This document shows, one piece after another, positions 14,120-22,272 of a stretch of 34,622 nt of DNA. The position numbers and the translations under genes are program-made. Positions within the stretch are counted from its first letter, which is position 1, and each line of letters starts with the position of its first letter. The stretch is from an uncultured Candidatus Actinomarina sp. (GTDB lineage Bacteria; Actinomycetota; Acidimicrobiia; Actinomarinales; Actinomarinaceae), in contig CACMQN010000010.1 in NCBI GenBank assembly GCA_902615855.1, positions 1 through 34,622 on the forward strand. Direction: 5' to 3'. A model generated the notes under the pieces. That model did not search any database. It was not told the DNA's origin and saw only the letters and a list, made by a program, of their open reading frames with translations.

Positions 14120-15370
14120 GTGGAAAAACATATTTCGATTGAAGGTAACCACAAATTAAGTGGTGAGATAAATGTAAAAGGCGCTAAGAATGCCGTATTA
14201 AAAGAGATGATCCTTCCCATTCTTGCAGAAGGAAAATATCTTCTTAAAAACGTACCTTTGATTGACGACGTTGAATATATGCAGGACGTTTTAAAAGTCC
14301 TAGGTTTAAATAGTAATTTTAAAAATGATTCTCTAGAGATAGTTTCGCCTTCAACAATTGGTGTAGAAGCTCCATATGAGATAGTCCAAAAAATGAGGGC
14401 TTCAATAATTATTCTTGGTCCTTTGCTAGCACGTTGTGGTGAGGCTAGAATCGCATTTCCAGGTGGAGATCAATTAGGACCAAGACCTGTTCAAATGCAT
14501 TTGGATGCATTAGAAAAAATGGGTGCAAATTTTCAACTCGACCATGGTGTTTTAATTGGAAAAACAGACGGCCTGAAAGGTGTTGAGATAAACCTTCCTT
14601 ACGCATCAGTTGGAGCAACAGAAAATACTTTATTAGCTGCTGTTCTCGCAAAGGGTAGAACCGTGATTGAAAATGCTGCAAGGGAACCCGAAATAGTTGA
14701 CATTGCAAACATGCTCAAAAAAATGGGTGCAAACATCAAGGGCGCTGGTACAAGTGAAATTATAATTGAAGGTGTAGATAAATTGGCTCCAGCAGACCAT
14801 GAAATAATTGGGGATAGAATAGTAGCTGGAACTTTTTTGGTAGCAATATTGTCTTCAGAAGGTTCTGGCAAAATCAATGGAATAAATCCAGATCATTTAC
14901 CTATGGAAATAAAAAAATTAAATGAAATGGGTGCAAAGATCGAAACTAATGAAACATCAATATCTATTGAATATCAAGGAAATTTACAATCTATAGAACT
15001 TTCAACGTTACCTTTTCCAGGAATAGCAACTGATCTTCAACCAATCTTTGGTTCAGCTTTATTGTTAGCTGAGGGCACATCAATATTGACTGAAAATGTT
15101 TATGATCAACGTTTTCAATGGATACCAGAAGTTCAAAGAATGGGAGCAAACATACAAACTGGATGGCAGCATGCAATGATAAAGGGAGTAGATAGCCTCT
15201 CTGGTGCACCTGTTCACGCTACTGATATCAGGACTGGTGCGAGTTTAATAGTTGCGGCCTTGCAAGCTGATGGGATATCAACTATTACGGGTATTGAACA
15301 TATAAATAGGGGCTATGAAGATATCGTAAGATCTTTAAAGTCATTAGGCTCGAAAATTGAATATAATTAG
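14120..15370 (+). CDS. murA: UDP-N-acetylglucosamine 1-carboxyvinyltransferase (Asp-type MurA)
   Basis: This is the first committed step of peptidoglycan synthesis: transfer of enolpyruvate from phosphoenolpyruvate to UDP-GlcNAc. The sequence has GAKNAVLK near the start, MRASIIILGPLLARCGEA, and later DLQPIFGSALLLAEG and GASLIVAALQADG, all typical. The catalytic loop reads PGGDQLGPRP, with Asp at residue 117 where most bacteria have Cys. This matches the Asp form of mycobacteria, which resists fosfomycin. The start is chosen at GTG 14120 because the promoter -10 ends at 14111; ATG 14114 would add two residues. A still earlier ATG (14039) would run through the promoter and add a non-homologous 27-residue tail. 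The NifU-like gene follows after three bases. Confidence 0.93.
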   Translation: MEKHISIEGNHKLSGEINVKGAKNAVLKEMILPILAEGKYLLKNVPLIDDVEYMQDVLKVLGLNSNFKNDSLEIVSPSTIGVEAPYEIVQKMRASIIILGPLLARCGEARIAFPGGDQLGPRPVQMHLDALEKMGANFQLDHGVLIGKTDGLKGVEINLPYASVGATENTLLAAVLAKGRTVIENAAREPEIVDIANMLKKMGANIKGAGTSEIIIEGVDKLAPADHEIIGDRIVAGTFLVAILSSEGSGKINGINPDHLPMEIKKLNEMGAKIETNETSISIEYQGNLQSIELSTLPFPGIATDLQPIFGSALLLAEGTSILTENVYDQRFQWIPEVQRMGANIQTGWQHAMIKGVDSLSGAPVHATDIRTGASLIVAALQADGISTITGIEHINRGYEDIVRSLKSLGSKIEYN

Positions 15371-15373
15371 ATC

Positions 15374-15652
15374 ATGGATGACAAAGCAATAAATTTTCCA
15401 AAGTTTAAAGATAGACCAGAAAAGGTAGATATTGATATGGATATTTTGAATGACACTATCGAATACATACGCCCTGCAGTACAGGCTGATGGAGGTGACA
15501 TAAAATTATCATCTGTACAAGATGGAGTAGTAAATATTGAAATGTTGGGTGCCTGCCAGGGATGTCCATTATCAATAGCAACTCTAAAAAGTGGCATTGA
15601 AAGAATATTAATTGATAAAGTTCCAGGAGTGGAACAAGTAGTAGCTTCTTAA
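15374..15652 (+). CDS. NifU C-terminal-domain (Nfu-type) Fe-S scaffold protein
   Basis: This 92-residue protein consists almost entirely of the Nfu/NifU C-terminal domain. The core runs IRPAVQADGGDIKLSSVQDG, then MLGACQGCPLSIATLKSGIE, with the cluster-binding CxxC at Cys61 and Cys64. Such domains carry a [4Fe-4S] cluster to target proteins. A short charged N-terminal tail replaces the Nfu-N domain of longer proteins. It begins three bases after murA, so it is probably co-transcribed, and is not far from the cysteine desulfurase gene at 16743. It ends two bases before the convergent lipoprotein gene. Confidence 0.92.
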   Translation: MDDKAINFPKFKDRPEKVDIDMDILNDTIEYIRPAVQADGGDIKLSSVQDGVVNIEMLGACQGCPLSIATLKSGIERILIDKVPGVEQVVAS

Positions 15653-15654
15653 AT

Positions 15655-16263
15655 TTACCTTATAGAACTATAAAAATTTATACCAACCAATAAGCCCTTA
15701 TCAACCAAGGGTTCAATAATATACTCAATATTGTTTTGATTAACACTGCCACCGTATTGGTAAGGGTCTGATATATCATCATACAGTCCTAAGTTTGAAA
15801 GTATATCTTCTCTTTGGTCTTTATCAAGAGAGTCGTCCGACAAAGCAATCATTATAAGAAAAAATAATTTTGTTTGTTGTGTTGTAGTTTCATTTGATGT
15901 CGTAGGTGCAAAAAATTCTGTCGAATTTACTTTTTCATTCTCTACGTTGAGATTTAGTACAAATGTATTTTGATTATCGTTCTTTGTTCCAAATTGATAG
16001 TAAAGTTTAGTTTTAGCTTCACTTGACCATTTCATATCATCTGGTTTAATTGAAAAGAAATCAATAGTTTGCGGATCATCCGAAATACTGTTTACTAATA
16101 TATTCCAGTTAGAAACGAATGATTCTGGAGTTTCACCGATTCCTGTATGCCATTCTTGAGGTTCCTGTTCCTCAGTAACTTCAGACGATGTAACCGTTGA
16201 TGATGTTTCAGAACATCCCATAAATAGAATCAACATTAAAAATAAAAATTTGTTTTTTTTCAT
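15655..16263 (-). CDS. Putative lipoprotein of unknown function
   Basis: This 202-residue protein starts with a short lipoprotein signal: lysines at 2, 3 and 5, a hydrophobic run, and a lipobox-like FMGC with Cys17. A Ser/Thr/Glu-rich linker follows, then a soluble domain beginning about residue 38 (EWHTGIGETPESFVSNWNIL). It would be tethered to the outer face of the cell membrane. I recognise no domain. The start overlaps the stop of the SRPBCC gene by ATGA, so the two are coupled and may work together. The gene ends face to face with the Nfu-type gene. Confidence 0.75.
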   Translation of the reverse strand: MKKNKFLFLMLILFMGCSETSSTVTSSEVTEEQEPQEWHTGIGETPESFVSNWNILVNSISDDPQTIDFFSIKPDDMKWSSEAKTKLYYQFGTKNDNQNTFVLNLNVENEKVNSTEFFAPTTSNETTTQQTKLFFLIMIALSDDSLDKDQREDILSNLGLYDDISDPYQYGGSVNQNNIEYIIEPLVDKGLLVGINFYSSIR

Positions 16264-16700
16264 GTTTCAATTATTTTCTTTAAATTATTTAAATTCTGCT
16301 TCCATATTAATTCTAGAACTGGTTTTCCAAATAATTCACCAATTACCCCACCTAAGTAAATTGGAAATTTTAGTGTTTCTGTCCATTTAAATTTTGTTGT
16401 ATTTTCATCGATTTTTTCGAATTTCATTTCACCTTTCCCAGTTACTATTCCTACATGATCAACACCAATAGATTTTTTTTCTTCCCATTTGGTAAACGTC
16501 ATGAAATCATATAGCTTAATTGGACCAATTTTCGTTAATACTTTAATTTTTGTTCCAACACCAGATTTATTATCAGTTTGAAAATCAATATTTACTGCAT
16601 CTTTCATCCACTTTGAGTGATTTTCAATTTTTGAGACTTCGTTCCATACATCATCTAACGAAGCATAAATTAATGTTTCTACCTCTATTGTTTTACTCAT
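16260..16700 (-). CDS. SRPBCC (START/Bet v1-like) family protein
   Basis: The 146-residue product has the layout of polyketide-cyclase/START-like proteins. A first strand (IEVETLIYASLDDVW) is followed by a helix (NEVSKIENHSKWMKD), a curved set of strands including KWTETLKFP, and a long C-terminal helix (LELIWKQNLNNLKKII). Members bind hydrophobic ligands or act on lipids; the ligand here cannot be told. The gene is coupled by ATGA to the lipoprotein downstream and diverges from iscS, with 42 bases between starts. The protein is likely cytoplasmic, as no signal peptide is seen. Confidence 0.82.
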   Translation of the reverse strand: MSKTIEVETLIYASLDDVWNEVSKIENHSKWMKDAVNIDFQTDNKSGVGTKIKVLTKIGPIKLYDFMTFTKWEEKKSIGVDHVGIVTGKGEMKFEKIDENTTKFKWTETLKFPIYLGGVIGELFGKPVLELIWKQNLNNLKKIIET

Positions 16701-16707
16701 AGTGTGT

Positions 16708-16734
16708 TTTACAATAATAGTTCCTCACTAAAAT
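16708..16734 (+). promoter_or_regulatory. Possible iscS promoter
   Basis: TTTACA (16708-16713) and TAAAAT (16729-16734) are separated by 15 bases, a little short. The -10 box ends 8 bases before the ATG at 16743, and no Shine-Dalgarno sequence is present. This suggests a leaderless or nearly leaderless mRNA for the iscS-mnmA-ligA run. Confidence 0.4.
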
Positions 16735-16742
16735 AATTGAGT

Positions 16743-17888
16743 ATGAAAAATCAAGACTATTTATATTTAGATCATGCAGCATCAACTCCGATGCGAAAAT
16801 CAGCATTGGATAAATATATAGAAGCAGAAAGTTTAGGTTTTGCAAATTCCTCGGGGGGACATAAACTTTCTAGAAATTCTAAGAATTTACTTGAAGATTC
16901 TCGAGAAATAATTGCTGGATTATTCAATTCTGCTCCGGGTGAAATCATATTTACAAGTGGTGGAACTGAAGCGGACAACTGGACGATTAAGTCTTTATTT
17001 GACTCAAAAAAAACAAATAATAATCTTGTTACTTCAAATATTGAACATGAAGCAGTTCTTGCCTCAGCAGAATGGGTATCCTCAAATGGTTTTCAAACTA
17101 AATATGCTAAATCTGATGAGAATGGGTTTATAACTAAGGATGAATTTATAAAACATATTGATGATGAGACCAAAGTTGCATCGTTAATGTGGGGAAACAA
17201 TGAGACAGGAGTGATTCAACCAATAAAAGATATTTCTAAAGAATTAAAATCTACCAACTCATCAACCCTTTTTCATTCAGATGTTGTTCAAGGCATTATC
17301 TCAGACAATGTTGATTTTCATAAAAATGGCATTGAAAGTGCAGCAATATCTGCTCACAAAATTGGAGGCCCAAAGGGTGTTGGTGCAATGTTTATAAATA
17401 ATAAATACAAATTACCCAGTTTTTTACATGGCGGAAAACAAGAACTTGAGAGAAGGGCAGGGACAGTAGATGTTCCTGGCATAGCAGCATTTGCGACAGC
17501 ACTACAAGAACAACAGACAAGATTTGATGAAGAAGTTGGTTTGATGAACAATGAAAAGCTGATTTTTGAAAATAAACTTAAGAATTCATTAAATGTACAA
17601 ATCATAGGAGAGTCAATGAATAGACTTCCACATATAAGCAATATACAATTTAAGGATATTAATTCTGAAGTGCTTTTAATTCAATTAGATCTAAATGGAC
17701 TTGGAGTTTCAAGAGGTTCTGCTTGTGCAAGTGGTGCACAAAAACCATCTCACGTTCTAGAGGCTATGAATATAGACTCTAAATTTATAAATAATCATTT
17801 GAGGTTTAGTTTTGGCTGGACAACGCAAGCTGGTGATGGAAACAAAGCTGCAGAGATAGTCATGAAATCTGTAAAGGAAATAATTTGA
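16743..17888 (+). CDS. iscS: Cysteine desulfurase (IscS/NifS family)
   Basis: This PLP enzyme removes sulfur from cysteine and passes it as persulfide to Fe-S assembly and tRNA thiolation. In the 381-residue protein, YLDHAASTPMR opens the fold, SGGTEADNW and GNNETGVIQP bind cofactor, and the PLP lysine is Lys206 in SAHKIGGPKG. The catalytic cysteine is Cys328 in SRGSACASGAQKPSHVL. ATG 16743 is preferred over the in-frame TTG 16737 because of the promoter spacing and the usual start just before YLDHAA. The stop overlaps the TTG start of mnmA (TTGA), so the sulfur donor is translated together with the tRNA thiolase it serves. Confidence 0.93.
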   Translation: MKNQDYLYLDHAASTPMRKSALDKYIEAESLGFANSSGGHKLSRNSKNLLEDSREIIAGLFNSAPGEIIFTSGGTEADNWTIKSLFDSKKTNNNLVTSNIEHEAVLASAEWVSSNGFQTKYAKSDENGFITKDEFIKHIDDETKVASLMWGNNETGVIQPIKDISKELKSTNSSTLFHSDVVQGIISDNVDFHKNGIESAAISAHKIGGPKGVGAMFINNKYKLPSFLHGGKQELERRAGTVDVPGIAAFATALQEQQTRFDEEVGLMNNEKLIFENKLKNSLNVQIIGESMNRLPHISNIQFKDINSEVLLIQLDLNGLGVSRGSACASGAQKPSHVLEAMNIDSKFINNHLRFSFGWTTQAGDGNKAAEIVMKSVKEII

Positions 17889-18955
17889 GGATTTTAGTCG
17901 CAATGAGTGGCGGTGTTGATTCGTCAGTAGTAGCAGCGTTATTAAAGGAACAAGGCCATGAAGTTATAGGTGTAACTATGAAATTATGGGAGGGACCAAA
18001 TGGAGAAATGCCAGAATCTGGATGCTGTACTGCTTCAGACAGCGAAGATGCAAGAAAAGTTGCCTCTAAACTAGATATACCTTATTACGTACTTGACTAC
18101 ACTGAATCTTTTTCTAAAAATGTAGTTGATAATTTTACACAAATGTATGCACAAGGCCTTACGCCAAATCCATGTGTTGAATGTAATAGATCTGTAAAAT
18201 TTGATCATTTCATTAATCAAGCAAAAAAATTAAATTGTGACAAAGTTGCTACAGGACATTACGCGAAAATAATTAAAAACAATGGTAAATACGAATTACA
18301 TAAAGCAGACTATCTTAATAAAGATCAATCTTATGTTCTCCACATGTTGAAATCATCTGATCTGGAGAATATAACATTTCCGCTTGGTGAAATAAGCAAA
18401 CCTGATGTTAGGCAAATTGCGGCAAGAAATGGATTAAAAACAGCCTTTAAAAAAGATAGTCAGGATATTTGTTTTGTAGGAAAAAAAGATTATCGATCAT
18501 TTGTTGAAAAAAGAATAGATTTAACATCCCCTGGTGAGATTTTTGATACTGATGGAAACAAGGTTGGTGACCATAATGGAATACATGAATTTACAGTTGG
18601 ACAGAGAAAAGGCTTACCAGGGGGATATGGTACACCTAGATATGTTACAAAAATTAATGTACAAAACAAAAATGTAACTATTGGAGAAAAAAAAGATCTT
18701 TTAGTTAGTTCATTTATTGTTGAAGAGTTGTCATGTGTAAATGATCTTGAATACAAAAACCTTACAATACAAACAAGGTATAACTCTGAAGATCTTCATT
18801 GTGAAATTAGACAGTTATCAGATACAAAAGTCTTAGTACAGCTAAAAGAGCCAGCATTTGGTGTTGCCCCAGGCCAATTTGGTGTTATTTACAATGGTAC
18901 AAAAGTTGTGTGTGGTGGAAGAATAAGTCCTAAAGTTTTGGAGAATATTGGATGA
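17885..18955 (+). CDS. mnmA: tRNA-specific 2-thiouridylase
   Basis: This enzyme adds the 2-thio group to U34 of tRNAs for Lys, Glu and Gln, using ATP and sulfur relayed from a cysteine desulfurase. The 356-residue protein has the PP-loop SGGVDSS (8-14), catalytic Cys97 in NPCVECNRSVKF, and the persulfide-forming Cys196 in KDSQDICFVG. The start is TTG 17885, overlapping the iscS stop as TTGA. The next ATG (codon 7) would begin right at the PP-loop, so TTG is more likely. The stop overlaps ligA by ATGA. One substrate, tRNA-Glu(TTC), is encoded in this window at 30493-30565. Confidence 0.95.
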   Translation: MRILVAMSGGVDSSVVAALLKEQGHEVIGVTMKLWEGPNGEMPESGCCTASDSEDARKVASKLDIPYYVLDYTESFSKNVVDNFTQMYAQGLTPNPCVECNRSVKFDHFINQAKKLNCDKVATGHYAKIIKNNGKYELHKADYLNKDQSYVLHMLKSSDLENITFPLGEISKPDVRQIAARNGLKTAFKKDSQDICFVGKKDYRSFVEKRIDLTSPGEIFDTDGNKVGDHNGIHEFTVGQRKGLPGGYGTPRYVTKINVQNKNVTIGEKKDLLVSSFIVEELSCVNDLEYKNLTIQTRYNSEDLHCEIRQLSDTKVLVQLKEPAFGVAPGQFGVIYNGTKVVCGGRISPKVLENIG

Positions 18956-21042
18956 ACAAGAAAAATGTTCGAGAAATTATTAATAAGTTAACAAACGCAG
19001 AACATGCATATTATGTACTAAATGATCCAATCATGTCAGATGGAGAATACGATAAATTATTTAATTCTCTGAAATTAATTGAACAGGATCATCCTGAATT
19101 ATTAATGGAAGATTCACCAACTCAAAGAGTTACAGAAACTCCAAGTGATGCATTTGAACCAGTGGAACATCAAAGAAGAATGTACAGTTTAGACAATATA
19201 GAAAATAGTGAAGATTTAAAGAAATGGTTTGAAAGGTTAGAAAAGATAACTGAAAATGCAATATTTCCAGTTACTGTTGAGCCAAAAATTGATGGTTTAG
19301 CAATTTCACTAATTTATCAAGATAGTCTTTTAAAGCGAGGATTAACTAGAGGTGATGGAGTAGTTGGGGAGGATGTAACTCACAATGTAAAAACAATAAG
19401 AAATATCCCTCTCCGCTTAAAAAATGAAATCAAAGGCACAGTAGAAATAAGAGGAGAAGTTTACATGCCAGTAAAAAGTTTTGATAAGTTGAATGCTCAG
19501 CGACTTAAAGACTCACTTCAAATTGAAAAGTTGAAACTAAAAGATAAAAACAAGTTAACTGATACTGAAAAAAAATCTCTTTCAAGAATAAGAAAAGAGG
19601 GAACTAGTACATTTATTAATTCAAGAAATGCTGCTGCAGGCTCACTCAGACAAAAAGATGCTTCAATAACATCTAATCGAGATCTAAGACTTCTTGCATA
19701 CCAACTAATAATTTACGAGCAAGAAAACAAAAATAATTTTCATTCCAAAAACAACAGTTTGATGAATGAACTAGGTTTTGAGACAAACAAGATTGATATT
19801 TCACATAGTCAAAAAGATATTGAAAAAAGTGTTGAATTAATTAAAGAGTCAAGATCAAAATATTCATACCAAATCGATGGGGCAGTTCTTAAGGTTGATT
19901 CTCTTCAGGCCCAAGATGAGTTAGGATATACATCAAAATCACCAAGATGGGCTGTTGCTTTTAAATTTCCTTCAGAGGAACAAACAACAATACTTAAGGA
20001 TATAAAATTACAGACAGGTCGAACTGGGGCAATTACACCAGTAGCTGTACTTGAACCAATAGATGTTGGGGGCGCAAAGGTCTCTTTTGCAACACTTCAT
20101 AATCCAGATGAAATAAATAGAAAAGATTTGAGAATCAATGATTACGTTATTGTAAGACGTGCAGGTGATGTAATACCCGAAGTTGTCTCTTCACTTAAAG
20201 ATAGAAGAGATGGAAGCCAAAAAAAATGGGAACTTCCTAAGAAATGTCCATGTGGGGAATTTTCAATAGAGTTAATTGATGAAGAAAAAGTACCTAGATG
20301 TGAAGGTGGACAATCCTGTAACTTAGCAAAGAAAGAGGCGATAATCTTTTTTGGATCTAAATCAGGTCTTGAGATAGAGGGGCTTGGTAGGGAGACTGTT
20401 GAGACTTTGTTGGAGAGTAAACTAATTAATAACGTAGAGGATATATATAGCCTTAAATATGAAGATTTAATTGATTTACCCTCATGGGAGAAAAAGAAAA
20501 CAAACAACCTATTAAATGCAATTAAATCATCCACGAATGCTTCTCCTGAAAAATTATTGACTGCATTAGGCATTAGATTTATTGGGAAACGTACATCTCA
20601 ATTATTAATACAAAATTTTAATTCAATAGATGGTGTTCTAAATGCAAAAGAGTCTGATATTGAAAGTATCCATGGAATTTCTAATAGTGTTTCAAAATCA
20701 CTCGAAGATTGGAAATCAAACAAAGAAAATATAAATTTACTAAATCAATTTAAAAATTATGGATTTACTTTTAAAAAAGATATTAAAACTTCAAAAAGTT
20801 ACTTATCTGGAAACACATTTGTAATAACAGGGACATTAGATAATTATTCAAGACAAGATGTTGTTGACATTTTAGAAAGCTATGGTGGCACCGTGACAAC
20901 TTCAGTTTCTAAAAATACAGATTACTTAATATACGGGTCAAAACCAGGTTCTAAGTTTGAGAAAGCAAAAAATCTTGGGGTTCCAACTCTGGATGAAACC
21001 AAATTTAAAGAATTAATTAATAAGTATAAAAAATCCAGCTGA
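18952..21042 (+). CDS. ligA: NAD+-dependent DNA ligase
   Basis: This essential ligase seals nicks in replication and repair. The 696-residue protein has the NAD-binding domain Ia (YYVLNDPIMSDGEYDKL), adenylation Lys112 in EPKIDGLAIS, RGEVYMP and SYQIDGAVLKVD, and an OB domain (GRTGAITPVAVLEP). A zinc finger with Cys432, 434, 450 and 456 comes next, then helix-hairpin-helix repeats and a C-terminal BRCT domain (about 618-690, starting SGNTFVITGTLDNYSR). Two oddities are visible. The first zinc pair is CxC where CxxC is usual. A lysine-rich insert of about 25-30 residues (about 185-218) interrupts the adenylation domain just before NSRNAAAGSLRQ. The 3' end overlaps a convergent gene by 26 bases. 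Confidence 0.95.
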   Translation: MNKKNVREIINKLTNAEHAYYVLNDPIMSDGEYDKLFNSLKLIEQDHPELLMEDSPTQRVTETPSDAFEPVEHQRRMYSLDNIENSEDLKKWFERLEKITENAIFPVTVEPKIDGLAISLIYQDSLLKRGLTRGDGVVGEDVTHNVKTIRNIPLRLKNEIKGTVEIRGEVYMPVKSFDKLNAQRLKDSLQIEKLKLKDKNKLTDTEKKSLSRIRKEGTSTFINSRNAAAGSLRQKDASITSNRDLRLLAYQLIIYEQENKNNFHSKNNSLMNELGFETNKIDISHSQKDIEKSVELIKESRSKYSYQIDGAVLKVDSLQAQDELGYTSKSPRWAVAFKFPSEEQTTILKDIKLQTGRTGAITPVAVLEPIDVGGAKVSFATLHNPDEINRKDLRINDYVIVRRAGDVIPEVVSSLKDRRDGSQKKWELPKKCPCGEFSIELIDEEKVPRCEGGQSCNLAKKEAIIFFGSKSGLEIEGLGRETVETLLESKLINNVEDIYSLKYEDLIDLPSWEKKKTNNLLNAIKSSTNASPEKLLTALGIRFIGKRTSQLLIQNFNSIDGVLNAKESDIESIHGISNSVSKSLEDWKSNKENINLLNQFKNYGFTFKKDIKTSKSYLSGNTFVITGTLDNYSRQDVVDILESYGGTVTTSVSKNTDYLIYGSKPGSKFEKAKNLGVPTLDETKFKELINKYKKSS

Positions 21043-21421
21043 ATTCACCCACATCAGGGAGTCCAGTTGTTTTTGACCATTGAACAACTACAGTATGCTT
21101 TCCAGCTGTCCACGATTCAAATGATTTATTTGGCCCTGGTCTCCAAGTTGCTAGTCCAATTGCATCTTGAAATAAAATTTCTTGAGCTGGGATGATGTAA
21201 TTATCTACAATTAGTACGATTTCATATCCCACAGGGACATCGACAATGATACTTGATTGTTGTGGCACCTGATCGTTTGGAAGTGGATAAATATCTTCAA
21301 TAACTTGTGGCAACTCAACAATCTCTGAATTATTTCGAGAAAATGAGACTCCCCACCAAATAACGAAAATTAGTAGCCCAGTTAATAAAAGAATAATAAA
21401 TCTGTAAGTGTTTTTACTCAT
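21017..21421 (-). CDS. Membrane-anchored protein of unknown function
   Basis: This 134-residue protein has one N-terminal membrane segment (about residues 7-25) followed by a soluble domain of about 105 residues outside the cell. The domain contains VDVPVGYEIVLIVDNYIIPA and LATWRPGPNKSFESW, and ends HTVVVQWSKTTGLP then FSWIFYTY. That pattern reads like a small beta-sandwich. It resembles conserved hypothetical proteins I recall from marine actinobacteria, but no function is known. The gene is convergent with ligA and overlaps its 3' end by 26 bases. It starts 38 bases from dapD on the opposite strand. Confidence 0.7.
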   Translation of the reverse strand: MSKNTYRFIILLLTGLLIFVIWWGVSFSRNNSEIVELPQVIEDIYPLPNDQVPQQSSIIVDVPVGYEIVLIVDNYIIPAQEILFQDAIGLATWRPGPNKSFESWTAGKHTVVVQWSKTTGLPDVGEFSWIFYTY

Positions 21422-21459
21422 ACATTAAAATACTATCTAATAACTAAAAAGAGACCAAT

Positions 21460-22272
21460 ATGAATATTGAAAAATTAAAAGAAAACATTGAAAACATTGA
21501 TGCTGAGAATATTTCAAGTGAAGATATTACTTCAATTAGGCAGACTATTGAGGCATTAGATAATGGCAAGATAAGAGTTGCAGAACAAGTCGATGATGAA
21601 TGGTTGGTCAATGAATGGGTGAAGAAATCAATACTATATTATTTCACCATAGAAAATTTGAAAGTCATTTCATCAGGTGATGTCACTTATTTTGATAAAT
21701 TAGAACCAAAGAAAAATTATGAAGATTTAAAAATTAGAGTAGTTCCTCCTGGAGTTGTAAGGTATGGAGCATTTTGTGAGCCTGGAGTAGTTGTAATGCC
21801 TGGTTTCGTAAATATTGGAGCTTATGTTGGTTCTGGAACAATGGTTGATACTTGGGCAACAGTTGGTTCATGTGCTCAAATTGGAAAAAATGTTCATTTA
21901 TCTGGTGGGGTAGGAATTGGAGGAGTTTTAGAACCGCCTTCGGCAATGCCAGTAATTATTGAGGATGGCGCTTTTATTGGATCTAGGGCAATAATTGTTG
22001 AGGGCGTAAGAATTGGTAAAGGAGCTGTTATAGGCGCAAATGTTACGATAACTTCTTCCACTCCAGTAATTGATGTTTCTGGTGAAAAGCCTATTGAGCA
22101 CAAAGGAATTGTCCCTGAAAACTCTGTTGTAATTCCTGGTACTAGACCAAAGAAATTTCCAAGTGGTGAATTTGAAGTTCAATGTGCACTAATTATTGGA
22201 CAGAGAAAAGAATCAACGAACGAGAAAACCTCATTAAATGAGGCACTCAGAACATTTGGAGTTGACGTTTGA
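21460..22272 (+). CDS. dapD: Tetrahydrodipicolinate N-succinyltransferase
   Basis: This trimeric enzyme succinylates tetrahydrodipicolinate in the succinylase branch of lysine and diaminopimelate synthesis. The 270-residue protein has an N-terminal helical domain (about 1-95) and a left-handed beta-helix of hexapeptide repeats (about 98-215). It contains VRYGAFCEPGVVVMPGFVN, GTMVDTWATVGSCAQIGKNV and IIEDGAFIGSRAIIVEGV. By length and motif it looks like the proteobacterial-type DapD of about 274 residues, unlike the longer (about 317) DapD of mycobacteria. The stop overlaps the TTG start of dapE, which acts two steps later in the pathway. Only a weak purine-rich Shine-Dalgarno (AAAAAGAGA) is present. 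Confidence 0.94.
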   Translation: MNIEKLKENIENIDAENISSEDITSIRQTIEALDNGKIRVAEQVDDEWLVNEWVKKSILYYFTIENLKVISSGDVTYFDKLEPKKNYEDLKIRVVPPGVVRYGAFCEPGVVVMPGFVNIGAYVGSGTMVDTWATVGSCAQIGKNVHLSGGVGIGGVLEPPSAMPVIIEDGAFIGSRAIIVEGVRIGKGAVIGANVTITSSTPVIDVSGEKPIEHKGIVPENSVVIPGTRPKKFPSGEFEVQCALIIGQRKESTNEKTSLNEALRTFGVDV

